A stretch of DNA of 64,000 nucleotides, from contig NZ_FOKE01000015.1 in NCBI RefSeq assembly GCF_900112065.1, forward strand, positions 62,001-126,000, given 5' to 3'. Position numbers and translations under genes: made by a program. The notes below the pieces were generated by a model that saw only the letters and a program-made list of their open reading frames with translations, did not search any database and was not told where the DNA came from. Positions 8,793-17,065 of this stretch are shown piece after piece (position 1 is the first letter of the stretch; each line of letters opens with the position of its first letter). This DNA comes from Cohnella sp. OV330. Lineage in GTDB: Bacteria > Bacillota > Bacilli > Paenibacillales > Paenibacillaceae.

Positions 8793-9946
8793 AGGCCCTG
8801 CATTTCGGCGCAGGCAACATCGGACGGGGCTTCATCGGACTGCTGTTGTCACGCTCGGGCTACGAAGTTATATTTTCCGACGTAAACAAGACGCTGGTCG
8901 ACGCGCTTCGCGAGCGTGGCGAATACACGGTGACATTGGCCGACGACGAACAGGAGCAGATTCGGGTGACGGGCGTGACGGCGATTGACGGCACCGACCT
9001 TGCGGCCGTCGCCTCCGCGGTGGCCGAGGCCGAGCTGGTCACGACCGCCGTCGGGGTGAACATTTTGAAGCATATCGCTCCGGGTATCGCGCGCGGCATC
9101 GAGCGCCGCATCGCCGCGAGCGCAGCCCCGCTCCACCTGATCGCCTGCGAGAACGCGATCGGCGGCAGCGCCCAGCTCAAAGCGCATGTATATGCGCTGT
9201 TGGACGAGGAGACGCGCTTAAAGGCCGACGCCATGTGCGCCTTCCCGAACGCGGCGGTGGACCGGATCGTGCCGATCCAGCACAACGCGGATCCCCTTGC
9301 GGTGACGGTGGAGCCTTTCTACGAATGGGCGGTCGACGCGTCCGTTATGTTCCCGGATTTCAAACGCGTCGAAGGCGTACATTACGTAAACGACTTAACG
9401 CCGTATATCGAGCGCAAGCTATTCACCGTGAATACGGGGCACGCATCGGCTGCTTATCTCGGCAATCTGAAAGGGTACGGGACGATTCAACAGGCGATGG
9501 CCGACGAGGAGCTGGTGAGCGAAGTGCGCGCGGTGCTGGACGAGACGGGCGCCGTCGTCGTCCGCAAACACGGCTTCGATCCGGAGGCGCATCGCCATTA
9601 TATCGATACGATCCTCGGCCGCTTCCGCAATCCGCATCTGACCGACGAGATCGCGCGCGTCGGCCGGTCGCCGATCCGCAAGCTGTCGCCGAACGACCGT
9701 CTTGTCAGTCCCGCGCTGCAGGCGCTGGAGCAGGGCACCCGGCCCGTGGCCCTCGCCAAGGTCATGGCGGCGGCGCTGCGCTTCGACTACACGGACGACC
9801 CGGAGTCGGTCGAGCTGCAGCGATCGCTGCAGGAGAAGGGCGTCCCGGCGACGCTGACGGCCTATACGTCTTTGCAGCCGGAGCATCCGCTGCACCGGCT
9901 CGCGATGGATCAATACGAAGCGCTGTCGGCTCGTCTGCCGAGCTGA
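8789..9946 (+). CDS. mtlD: Mannitol-1-phosphate 5-dehydrogenase
   Basis: Oxidises mannitol-1-phosphate to fructose-6-phosphate with NAD, feeding glycolysis. 385 residues. The Rossmann motif GAGNIGRGFIG is at residues 7-17, and the polyol dehydrogenase region NTGHASAAYLGNLKGYGTI is near 213-231. The start overlaps the mtlF stop by four bases. Length and motifs fit the long-chain mannitol dehydrogenase family. Confidence 0.96.
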   Translation: MKALHFGAGNIGRGFIGLLLSRSGYEVIFSDVNKTLVDALRERGEYTVTLADDEQEQIRVTGVTAIDGTDLAAVASAVAEAELVTTAVGVNILKHIAPGIARGIERRIAASAAPLHLIACENAIGGSAQLKAHVYALLDEETRLKADAMCAFPNAAVDRIVPIQHNADPLAVTVEPFYEWAVDASVMFPDFKRVEGVHYVNDLTPYIERKLFTVNTGHASAAYLGNLKGYGTIQQAMADEELVSEVRAVLDETGAVVVRKHGFDPEAHRHYIDTILGRFRNPHLTDEIARVGRSPIRKLSPNDRLVSPALQALEQGTRPVALAKVMAAALRFDYTDDPESVELQRSLQEKGVPATLTAYTSLQPEHPLHRLAMDQYEALSARLPS

Positions 9947-9974
9947 CGGCTTTATATAAAAGGAGAGATGCACC

Positions 9975-11696
9975 ATGTCCCAATTATTAACCGGCATCGC
10001 CGCTTCTCCCGGCATCGCCATCGCCAGGGCGTTCCGGTACGCGCATAACGCGGCCGGGGTACCGGAGCGCGCCGAGGTCGCCGACGCATCCGCAGAGGCG
10101 GGACGCTTCCGCGCCGCCGTGGCGCGGGCGAAGACGGAGATCGACGCGATCCGCGAATCGACGGAGCGCAGGCTCGGCGCCGCGAAGGCGGAAATTTTCG
10201 AAGCGCATCTGATGCTGCTCGACGATCCCGATCTCGTGGACGCCGTCCTTGAGCAGATCGACAATGAATCGGTGAACGCCGAATACGCGCTACACGAAGT
10301 AACGGGCATGATCGTCGAGATGCTGCGCGGCATGGACAGCGAGATGCTTCGCGAGCGGGCGACGGACGTGCTGGACGTCTCCGGCCGGGTCATGAGCCAT
10401 CTGCAGGGCAGGACGTACGCCGCTTTGTCCGGCATCGCGGAGGAGACGATCATCGTGGCGCAGGACCTGACGCCGTCCGATACCGCGCAGCTCGACCTGG
10501 ACTACGTGCGAGGCTTCGTCACCGAGATCGGCAGCCGTACGTCGCATTCCGCCATCATGGCGCGCTCGCTGGAGCTGCCCGCGATCGTCGGGGCCGGCAA
10601 GTCCGCGGCCGACGTACCGGACGGGACGACGATCATCCTCGACGCGACGGAGGGACGGATCGTCGTCGATCCGAGCGAGGAGGAGCTTGCGGACTATCGG
10701 GCGAGAAAGGAAGCTTACGACGCGAGGGTGGCCGAGTTGAAACGGCTGGCAACCGAGCCTTCCGTATCGGCTGACGGTGCCCATGTCGAGCTGGCGGCCA
10801 ACATCGGAGGCGTCGAGGACGTCGCGAAGGCGCTGGAGAACGGCGCCGACGGCGTCGGGCTTTTCCGTACCGAATTCCTGTACATGGGGCGCAATTCGCT
10901 TCCGACCGAAGAAGAACAGTACGAGACCTACCGCCACGTGCTGGCTAAAATGGACGGCAAACGCGTCGTCATCCGCACGCTCGACATCGGCGGCGACAAG
11001 GAGCTGCCCTACCTGTCGCTGCCCAAGGAGAGCAATCCGTTCCTCGGCCTGCGGGCGGTCCGCTTCTGCTTGAGCCGCGAGGATGTGTTCCGCACGCAGC
11101 TGCGCGCGCTGCTCCGCGCGAGCACGGCGGGGAAGCTGAATATTATGTTCCCGATGATCGCCGTTGCCGGCGAGCTGCGACAGGCCAAGGCCATCCTGGC
11201 CGAGGAGCGCGCCAAGCTCGAAAGCGAGGGCATCCCGGTAGCTGCGGATATTGAGGTCGGCATCATGATCGAGATTCCGGCTGCCGCGCTGAACGCGGAC
11301 TACTTGGCCAAGGAAGTCGACTTTTTCAGCATCGGCACGAACGATTTGATCCAATACACGATGGCGGCGGACCGCATGAACGATGCCGTCTCGTACTTGT
11401 ATCAGCCGTATCACCCATCCATCCTTCGGCTCGTCCGCATGGTCATCCGGGCCGCGGAGCGCGAGGGCAAGTGGACCGGCATGTGCGGGGAAATGGCGGG
11501 CGATCTCACGGCGATCCCGCTGCTGCTCGGCCTCGGCCTCGGCGAGTTCAGCATGAGCGCGTCGTCCGTGCTGCCGGCACGCGAGCTCATTGGGCGGCTG
11601 TCCAAGCAAGAATGGGCGCGGCTCGCCGACGAGGCGCTGCAGCTCGGTACCCAAGAGGAAGTCAAACAATTCGTAGAACAAAGGAGTCATGCCTAA
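9975..11696 (+). CDS. ptsI: Phosphoenolpyruvate-protein phosphotransferase (PTS enzyme I)
   Basis: Transfers phosphate from phosphoenolpyruvate to HPr, the first step for all PTS sugars. 573 residues, full length. The phosphorylated His191 is in [21 protein letters not shown]. The PEP-binding barrel carries [31 protein letters not shown] and the catalytic Cys motif GMCGEMAGD. It follows mtlD by 28 bases with AAAGGAGAG as ribosome site and overlaps ptsH by one base. Finding enzyme I at the end of a mannitol operon, upstream rather than downstream of HPr, is not the usual ptsHI arrangement. It may be the only enzyme I of the cell or a dedicated copy. Confidence 0.95.
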   Translation: MSQLLTGIAASPGIAIARAFRYAHNAAGVPERAEVADASAEAGRFRAAVARAKTEIDAIRESTERRLGAAKAEIFEAHLMLLDDPDLVDAVLEQIDNESVNAEYALHEVTGMIVEMLRGMDSEMLRERATDVLDVSGRVMSHLQGRTYAALSGIAEETIIVAQDLTPSDTAQLDLDYVRGFVTEIGSRTSHSAIMARSLELPAIVGAGKSAADVPDGTTIILDATEGRIVVDPSEEELADYRARKEAYDARVAELKRLATEPSVSADGAHVELAANIGGVEDVAKALENGADGVGLFRTEFLYMGRNSLPTEEEQYETYRHVLAKMDGKRVVIRTLDIGGDKELPYLSLPKESNPFLGLRAVRFCLSREDVFRTQLRALLRASTAGKLNIMFPMIAVAGELRQAKAILAEERAKLESEGIPVAADIEVGIMIEIPAAALNADYLAKEVDFFSIGTNDLIQYTMAADRMNDAVSYLYQPYHPSILRLVRMVIRAAEREGKWTGMCGEMAGDLTAIPLLLGLGLGEFSMSASSVLPARELIGRLSKQEWARLADEALQLGTQEEVKQFVEQRSHA

Positions 11697-11959
11697 TGCT
11701 TTCCGAAACCTTTACCGTCATCCATCCGTCCGGCTTCCATGCCCGTCCGACGAAGATTTTCGTCCACGCGGCGACGCAATTCAACTGCAAGGTGAACCTG
11801 ATCAAGGGATCTAAAAAGGTCAACGGCAAGAGCTCGCTCGGCTTGCTCTCGCTCGGCCTCGCCAAGGGCGACGAGGTAACGCTGGAAGTCGACGGCGAGC
11901 GCGAGGACGAAGCGCTTCGCGAGCTTGGCCCGCTGCTGTCGAAGATTTACGAGGAATAA
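11696..11959 (+). CDS. ptsH: Phosphocarrier protein HPr
   Basis: Small PTS carrier of 87 residues. His15 in SGFHARPT accepts phosphate from enzyme I. Ser46 in NGKSSLGLLSLGL occupies the HPr kinase/CcpA regulatory position, so catabolite signalling is still possible. The ATG overlaps the ptsI stop (TAATG), with AAAGGAG upstream. The sequence is rather divergent from Bacillus HPr around both sites, for example RPT where RPA is usual, consistent with a specialised copy. It is the last gene of the mannitol operon. Confidence 0.93.
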   Translation: MLSETFTVIHPSGFHARPTKIFVHAATQFNCKVNLIKGSKKVNGKSSLGLLSLGLAKGDEVTLEVDGEREDEALRELGPLLSKIYEE

Positions 11960-12068
11960 GAGAGGAAATCCTTCGCAGGTGCCTGCAAAGGGCGTCGGAT
12001 CGTACGCTAAGCTAGTACTATCATGCAAAAATACATCATAGAAGGCCAGTGTAGCGGTTTTTTACGTG

Positions 12069-12203
12069 CTATCGCGCAAAAGTGCGCGGTAGCTCGCCTC
12101 AATAGGCCAAATCCAGCGTGTTTCGGGAGAAAATCCTGCACTTTTGCGCGATAGGCGTAACGGCGAGATGAAAGTGATAACGATCGTGCACTTTTGCGCG
12201 ATA
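12069..12203. repeat. Three copies of a 17-base motif, two at 50-bp pitch
   Basis: GCACTTTTGCGCGATAG occurs directly at 12138-12154 and 12188-12204 (50 bases apart) and inverted at 12069-12085. The inverted copy extends into a hairpin with a 9-bp stem. It lies in the 377-base region between ptsH and the convergent DUF4190 gene. Nothing else was seen from 11960 to 12068 or 12205 to 12278. The core GCGCAAAAG-N-GCGC resembles the units of the array at 37286. Confidence 0.7.
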
Positions 12204-12280
12204 GGTGGTCTTGGGTGAACTAGAAAAGCGCGGGTTCCGGCTTTGGAACCAAGCAAGTCGTTGTCGGCCGAGGCGCCAAT

Positions 12281-12338
12281 AAAAAAAGGCTGTTCCTTTC
12301 GATTGCATTTCGCAATCGATAGAACAGCCTTTTTTTTT
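12281..12338. terminator. Bidirectional terminator between ptsH and the DUF4190 gene
   Basis: A 15-base outer arm of A run plus GGCTGTTC (12281-12295) pairs with GAACAGCC plus T run (12322-12338), with an inner GATTGC/GCAATC stem. It serves both convergent transcripts and touches the stop of the minus-strand gene. Confidence 0.9.
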
Positions 12339-13293
12339 AGGCTTCCATGATGATGTTCGAGTAATTGTTGTAATCGAAATTGTTGTCCGTCGCGCCGGCG
12401 ATAGCGAAGATGATGATCAGCGCGATGATGACGAAGTACAGCACCGTGCCCACGATCGAGCAGATGAGTCCGGCGACGGCCATGCCGGAACCTTGTTCGC
12501 CTCGTACGCGGATCTCCTTCAGCGAGATCGCGGACACGATGATGCCGACGACGCCCAGGAAGAAGCCGATGAACGGAATGACGATCGAACCGATGCCGAG
12601 AATGAGCGCGGCTACCGACTTGCTGTTCGAGCGTGCAGGCGGCGTCAGGGGAGGACGGGCATAATCGTAGACCGGCGGGCGGAAAGAAGAGGGATGCGCC
12701 GACCCGCCGAAGTACGGTTGTTGGCCCTGGTTGGGATGCTGCGCGTAGGAGGAACCGTGCGGCGGCGGATAGTAGCCGCCTTGGTTAGGCGCGTGCGGAT
12801 GGCCCGCATGCTGTGCATGCTGGTTATCCGCACGCGGCGGGTACCCGCCCTGCTGAGGCTCGGGCTGCCAGCCCTGCTGAGCCCGCGCTTGTTCATCCGG
12901 CGCGCGGTACCCGCCCTGCTGGGGCTCGGGCTGCCAGCCCTGCTGAGCCCGCGATTGCTCATCCGGCGCGCGGTACCCGCCCTGCTGAGGCTCCGGCCGC
13001 CAGCCCTGCTGAGCCCGCGCTTGTTCATCCGGCGCGTGGTACCCGCCCTGATGGGGCTCGGGCCGCCAGCCCTGCACAGATCGCGCCGGCTCATCGGCCG
13101 CGCGATACCCGCTGTCGGCCTGCGCTTCGTGCGCTCGCGCCGGCTCGCTCGCCGCGCGATCGCCCGCGGCTTCGCCGCCGCGGTCCGCCGGCTGGGCCGG
13201 CGAAGCGTCCGGCGCCGTGCCCGCATCCGGGCCAGGGGATGGATCCGTCGGTCCCGGCCCGCCCCAATTGTTGTTCGAATCGTCGGATGTCAT
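12337..13293 (-). CDS. DUF4190 membrane protein with a Gln/Pro/Gly-rich repeat region
   Basis: 318 residues. Residues 1-60 are acidic and disordered. Residues 62-149 hold four tandem 22-residue units of the form GY-x-APDEQARAQQGW-x-PEP-x-QG. Residues 150-215 are His/Gln/Pro/Gly-rich. The C-terminal 100 residues are a DUF4190-type domain with two hydrophobic hairpins (SVAALILGIGSIVIPFIGFFLGVVGII and GLICSIVGTVLYFVIIALIIIFAI) separated by an SLKEIR-containing loop. AGGGAG stands before the ATG. It follows the DUF975 gene by 34 bases, so the two are probably one operon. The function of DUF4190 proteins is unknown. The repeat region is probably cytoplasmic and unstructured (inferred). Confidence 0.82.
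   Translation of the reverse strand: MTSDDSNNNWGGPGPTDPSPGPDAGTAPDASPAQPADRGGEAAGDRAASEPARAHEAQADSGYRAADEPARSVQGWRPEPHQGGYHAPDEQARAQQGWRPEPQQGGYRAPDEQSRAQQGWQPEPQQGGYRAPDEQARAQQGWQPEPQQGGYPPRADNQHAQHAGHPHAPNQGGYYPPPHGSSYAQHPNQGQQPYFGGSAHPSSFRPPVYDYARPPLTPPARSNSKSVAALILGIGSIVIPFIGFFLGVVGIIVSAISLKEIRVRGEQGSGMAVAGLICSIVGTVLYFVIIALIIIFAIAGATDNNFDYNNYSNIIMEA
12847..13110 (-). repeat. Four in-frame 66-bp tandem repeats inside the DUF4190 gene
   Basis: Each 66-base unit encodes 22 residues. The three downstream units are nearly identical and the first is diverged. The repeat period is an exact multiple of three, so copy number can change without a frameshift. Confidence 0.85.
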
Positions 13294-13327
13294 CGCTTCG
13301 TCTCCCTTTGCGGAAAGGCTTCGATTA

Positions 13328-13960
13328 TTAGTATTGGTAGTTGTTCAGTCCCGGCTGGACAGGCGGTTCCGCGTAAGCCGATTGGTTCAGGTCCTCGTAG
13401 AAGTGGGCGAGTCCGGTATAGAAGTACGGAACGACCCACAGCAAGCCGATGCCGAACGGAATCGCGCCGAGAATGGCCCATCCGAGGTAGCTCAGGCAAA
13501 AGACGAAGTAGCGTCCCTTGTTGCCCGCCATCATCGCTTTGCTCCGCCGGATGGCCTCAAGGCCGCCGATGCCCGGATTGTCGCGCAAGATGAAGAAGGC
13601 TTGAGAATAGCGAATGGCGGCGATGATGCCAGGTATGATAAACAGCAGCGTCCAGAGCGCCGTGAAGATGCCGACGAGCAGGTTCAAGATAAAGGCTTCC
13701 GAGAAGCGGTTGAAGCCGCTGAACAACCCGCCGATGCTCGGATTGCGCTCGCGCACGAGGTCCTGGAAGTACCCGTAAACCCCCAGCATCAGCGGTCCGG
13801 TCAATACAAGCGAAGCCACCCATCCGATCAGCGGGATTCGTTCGAGAATGCCGATCACCGTAAAGATGACGAAGTACACCAGCGCGAGCAGCACCGGCTC
13901 CGTCCATTTGCCTTGCAATGTCGATCTTGCTCGTGCCCGAAGCTCCGAACTTGTTGTCAT
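13328..13960 (-). CDS. DUF975 family integral membrane protein
   Basis: 210 residues with about five membrane segments, opening ELRARARSTLQGKWTEPVLLALVYFVI and containing the family stretch LFIIPGIIAAIRYSQAFFILRDNPGIGGLEAIRRSKAMMAGNKGRYFVF. These match DUF975 membrane proteins of Firmicutes, whose function is unknown. The ATG at 13960 is chosen because AGGTGG lies upstream; the frame extends to 14041 without support. The C-terminal 20 residues are Pro/Tyr-rich. It is the first gene of a probable two-gene operon with DUF4190. Confidence 0.82.
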   Translation of the reverse strand: MTTSSELRARARSTLQGKWTEPVLLALVYFVIFTVIGILERIPLIGWVASLVLTGPLMLGVYGYFQDLVRERNPSIGGLFSGFNRFSEAFILNLLVGIFTALWTLLFIIPGIIAAIRYSQAFFILRDNPGIGGLEAIRRSKAMMAGNKGRYFVFCLSYLGWAILGAIPFGIGLLWVVPYFYTGLAHFYEDLNQSAYAEPPVQPGLNNYQY

Positions 13961-14022
13961 TTGCTCAATTCCACCTTTGCGTCTCAAGTAGTGGTACAGA
14001 AGACTGTCCCCAATCCATACTG

Positions 14023-14051
14023 ATTTTACAAGCGATGTCACATTTCGACAA
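14023..14051 (-). promoter_or_regulatory. Promoter of the DUF975-DUF4190 operon
   Basis: On the minus strand, TTGTCG (14051-14046), 17 bases, TAAAAT (14028-14023): a good sigma-A type promoter 63 bases upstream of the DUF975 start. The rest of the 13961-14426 gap holds only a short CCGCC/GGCGG hairpin flanked by A and T runs (14222-14245) and an isolated TATAAT (14312-14317) before the ABC genes. Confidence 0.6.
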
Positions 14052-14426
14052 CCACTTTTTGGAACGAAGCCGTCCCAAACTCCCCACTATCCTATGCCGA
14101 GCTTCGCTTTCCGTATGCTTCGGCGCGGGGGCGGCTCGTCGTCCGGAATCGGCGCGCGCCCCCAGGCGTACGCCGGCAGTGCTGGATGGCGGCAACTCCA
14201 TATTACCTTTTAAAAACATAAAAAAAACCGCCATCGGCGGATTTTAGGCAAATTTTAAGTAAGGGGGATCAGCGGTTGCTGATCGAAAAATAAATAGGTA
14301 TCCTCGACATCTATAATATTAGATTAGCACGCCGGAAAAGAATAGTCTAGTCTTTTTTTCTGAATTTGTTATCATTTGGAATGCTCTTCCCGGGAGAGCC
14401 AATCTAACGCGGAAAAGAGGGATCCA

Positions 14427-15203
14427 ATGACCGTGCTTTGGGTGCTGGCCAGAAGCGCGTACGAGAGCCGCCTGCAATACACGGCATCGCACGCCGTGCG
14501 TACGGTTGCCAGCGTGATTTTCGGCATGATCTATATCTCGATTTGGCAAGGAATCGGCGACCAATATGCGCTGGAGGGCTATGGCCGGGAGGGGATGGTG
14601 GCCTACATCGCGTTTAACCAGGTGATTCTGTGGCTGACCTTCACTTCGCACGGGCTTGGACTGGAGGATCGGGTCCGGACCGGCCAGATCGCGCTGGATC
14701 TTATCCGCCCCGTGCATCTTTTCGTATTCTCCGCGGGGCGGGAAGCGGGTTCGATCGCCTATAACATGTTGTTCACCGCGCTGCCTCTATATGTCCTCTA
14801 CGCGCTGTTCGTCGGGCTGCCGGTTCCTTCGGATCCGGCGCTCTGGCTGCGTACGCTCGCGGCGCTCGTCATGGCCGCCTATACCGGCATCTGCATCTCC
14901 TACTGCATTGGCGTGACGGCGCTTTGGACGGTGGAGAGCCGCTGGTTCAGCCTGCTGAATTATTCGCTGAGCTTCGTGCTGTCCGGTTTCCTCATGCCGA
15001 TCGCTTGGATGCCCGGTTGGCTGCAGACGATCGCGAGACTGTCGCCGTACCCGGTTTTCAACGACATCCCGACCCGTACCTATCTCGGTACCGCCGCGCC
15101 GTCAGCGCTGCTGGCGCCTCTCGCCTGGTGCGCGCTGCTCTCGCTCGCCTGCCTCGCGGCGACGTCCGCCGTACGGCGCAAGGTGGAGGTGCAAGGCGGA
15201 TGA
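14427..15203 (+). CDS. ABC-2 type transporter permease (COG4587-like)
   Basis: 258-residue membrane protein with about six hydrophobic segments, of the DUF990/ABC-2 permease group. These are usually encoded as two permeases plus one ATPase and act as half-transporters for export. The start is an ATG with AAAGAGGG upstream; the frame runs 17 codons further without support. The stop overlaps the next permease by four bases (ATGA). The substrate is unknown. Related sets are often annotated as daunorubicin-type exporters, which is not evidence of substrate. Confidence 0.85.
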   Translation: MTVLWVLARSAYESRLQYTASHAVRTVASVIFGMIYISIWQGIGDQYALEGYGREGMVAYIAFNQVILWLTFTSHGLGLEDRVRTGQIALDLIRPVHLFVFSAGREAGSIAYNMLFTALPLYVLYALFVGLPVPSDPALWLRTLAALVMAAYTGICISYCIGVTALWTVESRWFSLLNYSLSFVLSGFLMPIAWMPGWLQTIARLSPYPVFNDIPTRTYLGTAAPSALLAPLAWCALLSLACLAATSAVRRKVEVQGG

Positions 15204-15991
15204 ATTGGCTGCGCATCTCTTGGATGCTTTACAAGATCAACGTTCGCGCTAGGATGCAGTACCGGGTCAGTTTTCTGCTGACGACGCTGCTCGCGTCGGT
15301 CGTGACCGTCGCCGAGTTTCTCGGATTGGCGGTGGTGCTGCATGCGTTCGGCGCGATCCGCGGCTGGAACGTGTGGGAGATCGGGTACCTCTACGGCGTG
15401 CTGATGACGGCCAAGTATTTGTATCGGGGCTTCGGCTCCGCCGTGAACAACTTCGAGCCGTACCTCGTGAACGGCCAGCTGGACCAGCTGCTGCTGCGGC
15501 CGATGCCGCTCCTGTTGTCCGTGCTGACGTCGCGGACGCGAATGGTAGGCGGCGAGCTGCTTCAGAGCCTGACCGTACTTGGCGTATGCCTCGGCAAGCT
15601 GCTCGGGGACGGGACGGTCGGCTGGGCCGCGATCCCGTTGACGCTGCTGATCGTCTGTACCGGGACCGTCATCATGTTCGCAGTCGGCCTCGCGACGGCG
15701 GCGGTCGGCTTCTGGACGACGCGAACCGAGGACCTGTCCGTGCTCACCGACAATGCGTCGACGACGGCGTGCCAGCTGCCGCTAAGCCTTTTTCCCGACT
15801 GGCTCCGCACGCTGCTGCTGACCGTCGTGCCGTTCGGATTTATCAACTACGTGCCCGCGATGTTCATCGTTCGGTCCGAGTGGGGATGGTGGACGGTACC
15901 GGCTACCGCGGCAGTCGCGGCGCTATCCCTTGGTGCTGCGCTCGCCTTGTGGCGCGTCGGGGTGCGGAAGTATCAAAGTACGGGCACCTGA
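15200..15991 (+). CDS. ABC-2 type transporter permease (COG3694-like)
   Basis: 263-residue membrane protein with six predicted helices, the second permease of the pair. It has the family features YLYRGFGSAVNNFEPYLVNGQLDQLLLRP and a late VPFGFINYVPA. It is translationally coupled to the first permease (ATGA overlap). The partner ATPase begins 51 bases downstream. The three together make a complete heterodimeric exporter. Confidence 0.85.
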   Translation: MNWLRISWMLYKINVRARMQYRVSFLLTTLLASVVTVAEFLGLAVVLHAFGAIRGWNVWEIGYLYGVLMTAKYLYRGFGSAVNNFEPYLVNGQLDQLLLRPMPLLLSVLTSRTRMVGGELLQSLTVLGVCLGKLLGDGTVGWAAIPLTLLIVCTGTVIMFAVGLATAAVGFWTTRTEDLSVLTDNASTTACQLPLSLFPDWLRTLLLTVVPFGFINYVPAMFIVRSEWGWWTVPATAAVAALSLGAALALWRVGVRKYQSTGT

Positions 15992-16042
15992 CTTTTTCAG
16001 ATGCCGTGCTATTTTCGACAAAAAGATCAAGGAGGGATCGGC

Positions 16043-17047
16043 ATGACAACGATGCTGGAAGCCAAGGGGCTCGGCAAAACGTTCGCGACGACGCTGCCCA
16101 AGGCGGGCAGGCTCAAGGCGGTCCGTACGCTGTTCTCCCGCGAGCGCAAGATCGTGACGGCGGTCAAGGCGCTCGATATGCGAATTGAGGAGGGCGAGTT
16201 CGTCGGCTTCATCGGGCCCAACGGCGCGGGCAAGTCCACGACGATCAAGATGCTGTGCGGCATCCTGCACCCCAGCGCGGGCGAAGTCCGGATCGGCGGG
16301 CTCAGCCCGCAGCGGGACAGGCGGCGCGTGGCGAGGCGCATCGGCGTCGTATTCGGCCAGCGGTCGCAGCTGTGGTGGGATCTGCCGCTGAAGGACAGCT
16401 TCGACATTTTGGCGGCGATGTTCCGGCTCGGCGCCGCGGAGAAAGAGCGGCAGCTGGCGAAGTTGGAGGAAGTGCTGCAACTGCGGGATTTCTGGGACAC
16501 GCCGGTCCGCCGGCTGTCGCTCGGGCAACGGATGCGGGGCGATCTGGCGGCGGCGCTGCTGCACGACCCTGAGCTGCTGGTGCTGGACGAACCGACGATC
16601 GGCATGGATGCGGCGGCCAAGCGGCAGATTCGGGATCATTTGCGGATGCTCAACGTACAATTCGGCAAAACGGTGCTGCTCACGACGCACGACATGGACG
16701 ATATCGAGACGCTGTGCAGGCGGGTCATCGTGATCAGCCGCGGAGAGCTGCTCTACGACGGCGAGCTGGATAAGCTCCGGGAGCGGATCGGGCTGCCGAC
16801 GACCGTGCGCGTGACTTATGCCGGGGCAACGAGCCTCGCGCCTGGCACGCGAATCGGAGACGGCCTGTCGGCCGCCTCCGAGGAGGTCCGCGTGGTAAAC
16901 GTGCTTGAACGGGAGGCGGAGGTCAGCTTCAATCGCGAGCGGACCGGCGTCATGGAGGTGCTGCGACTGCTGTCCGCATGGGGCGAGATTGCGGACGTGC
17001 ACGTCGAGGAGCCCGCGTTCGAGGAGATCGTCAGCCGGATTTATTGA
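16043..17047 (+). CDS. ABC transporter ATP-binding protein (COG4586-like)
   Basis: 334-residue ATPase energising the two preceding permeases. Walker A is GPNGAGKST, the signature is LSLGQRMRGDLAAALLHDPELLVLDEPT (LSLGQ in place of LSGGQ, as is common in this subfamily), and the H-loop is TTHDMDD. Residues 20-45 hold the short Lys/Arg-rich insertion before Walker A typical of COG4586 proteins. The C-terminal 90 residues form an accessory domain. AAGGAGGG lies upstream of the ATG. Confidence 0.9.
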   Translation: MTTMLEAKGLGKTFATTLPKAGRLKAVRTLFSRERKIVTAVKALDMRIEEGEFVGFIGPNGAGKSTTIKMLCGILHPSAGEVRIGGLSPQRDRRRVARRIGVVFGQRSQLWWDLPLKDSFDILAAMFRLGAAEKERQLAKLEEVLQLRDFWDTPVRRLSLGQRMRGDLAAALLHDPELLVLDEPTIGMDAAAKRQIRDHLRMLNVQFGKTVLLTTHDMDDIETLCRRVIVISRGELLYDGELDKLRERIGLPTTVRVTYAGATSLAPGTRIGDGLSAASEEVRVVNVLEREAEVSFNRERTGVMEVLRLLSAWGEIADVHVEEPAFEEIVSRIY

Positions 17048-17065
17048 AAGGCTCGTTCCCGACCG

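Noticed and set aside
12493-13593. Long plus-strand frames across the DUF4190 repeats
   Set aside because: They are the complement of in-frame 66-bp repeats, with no start signal.
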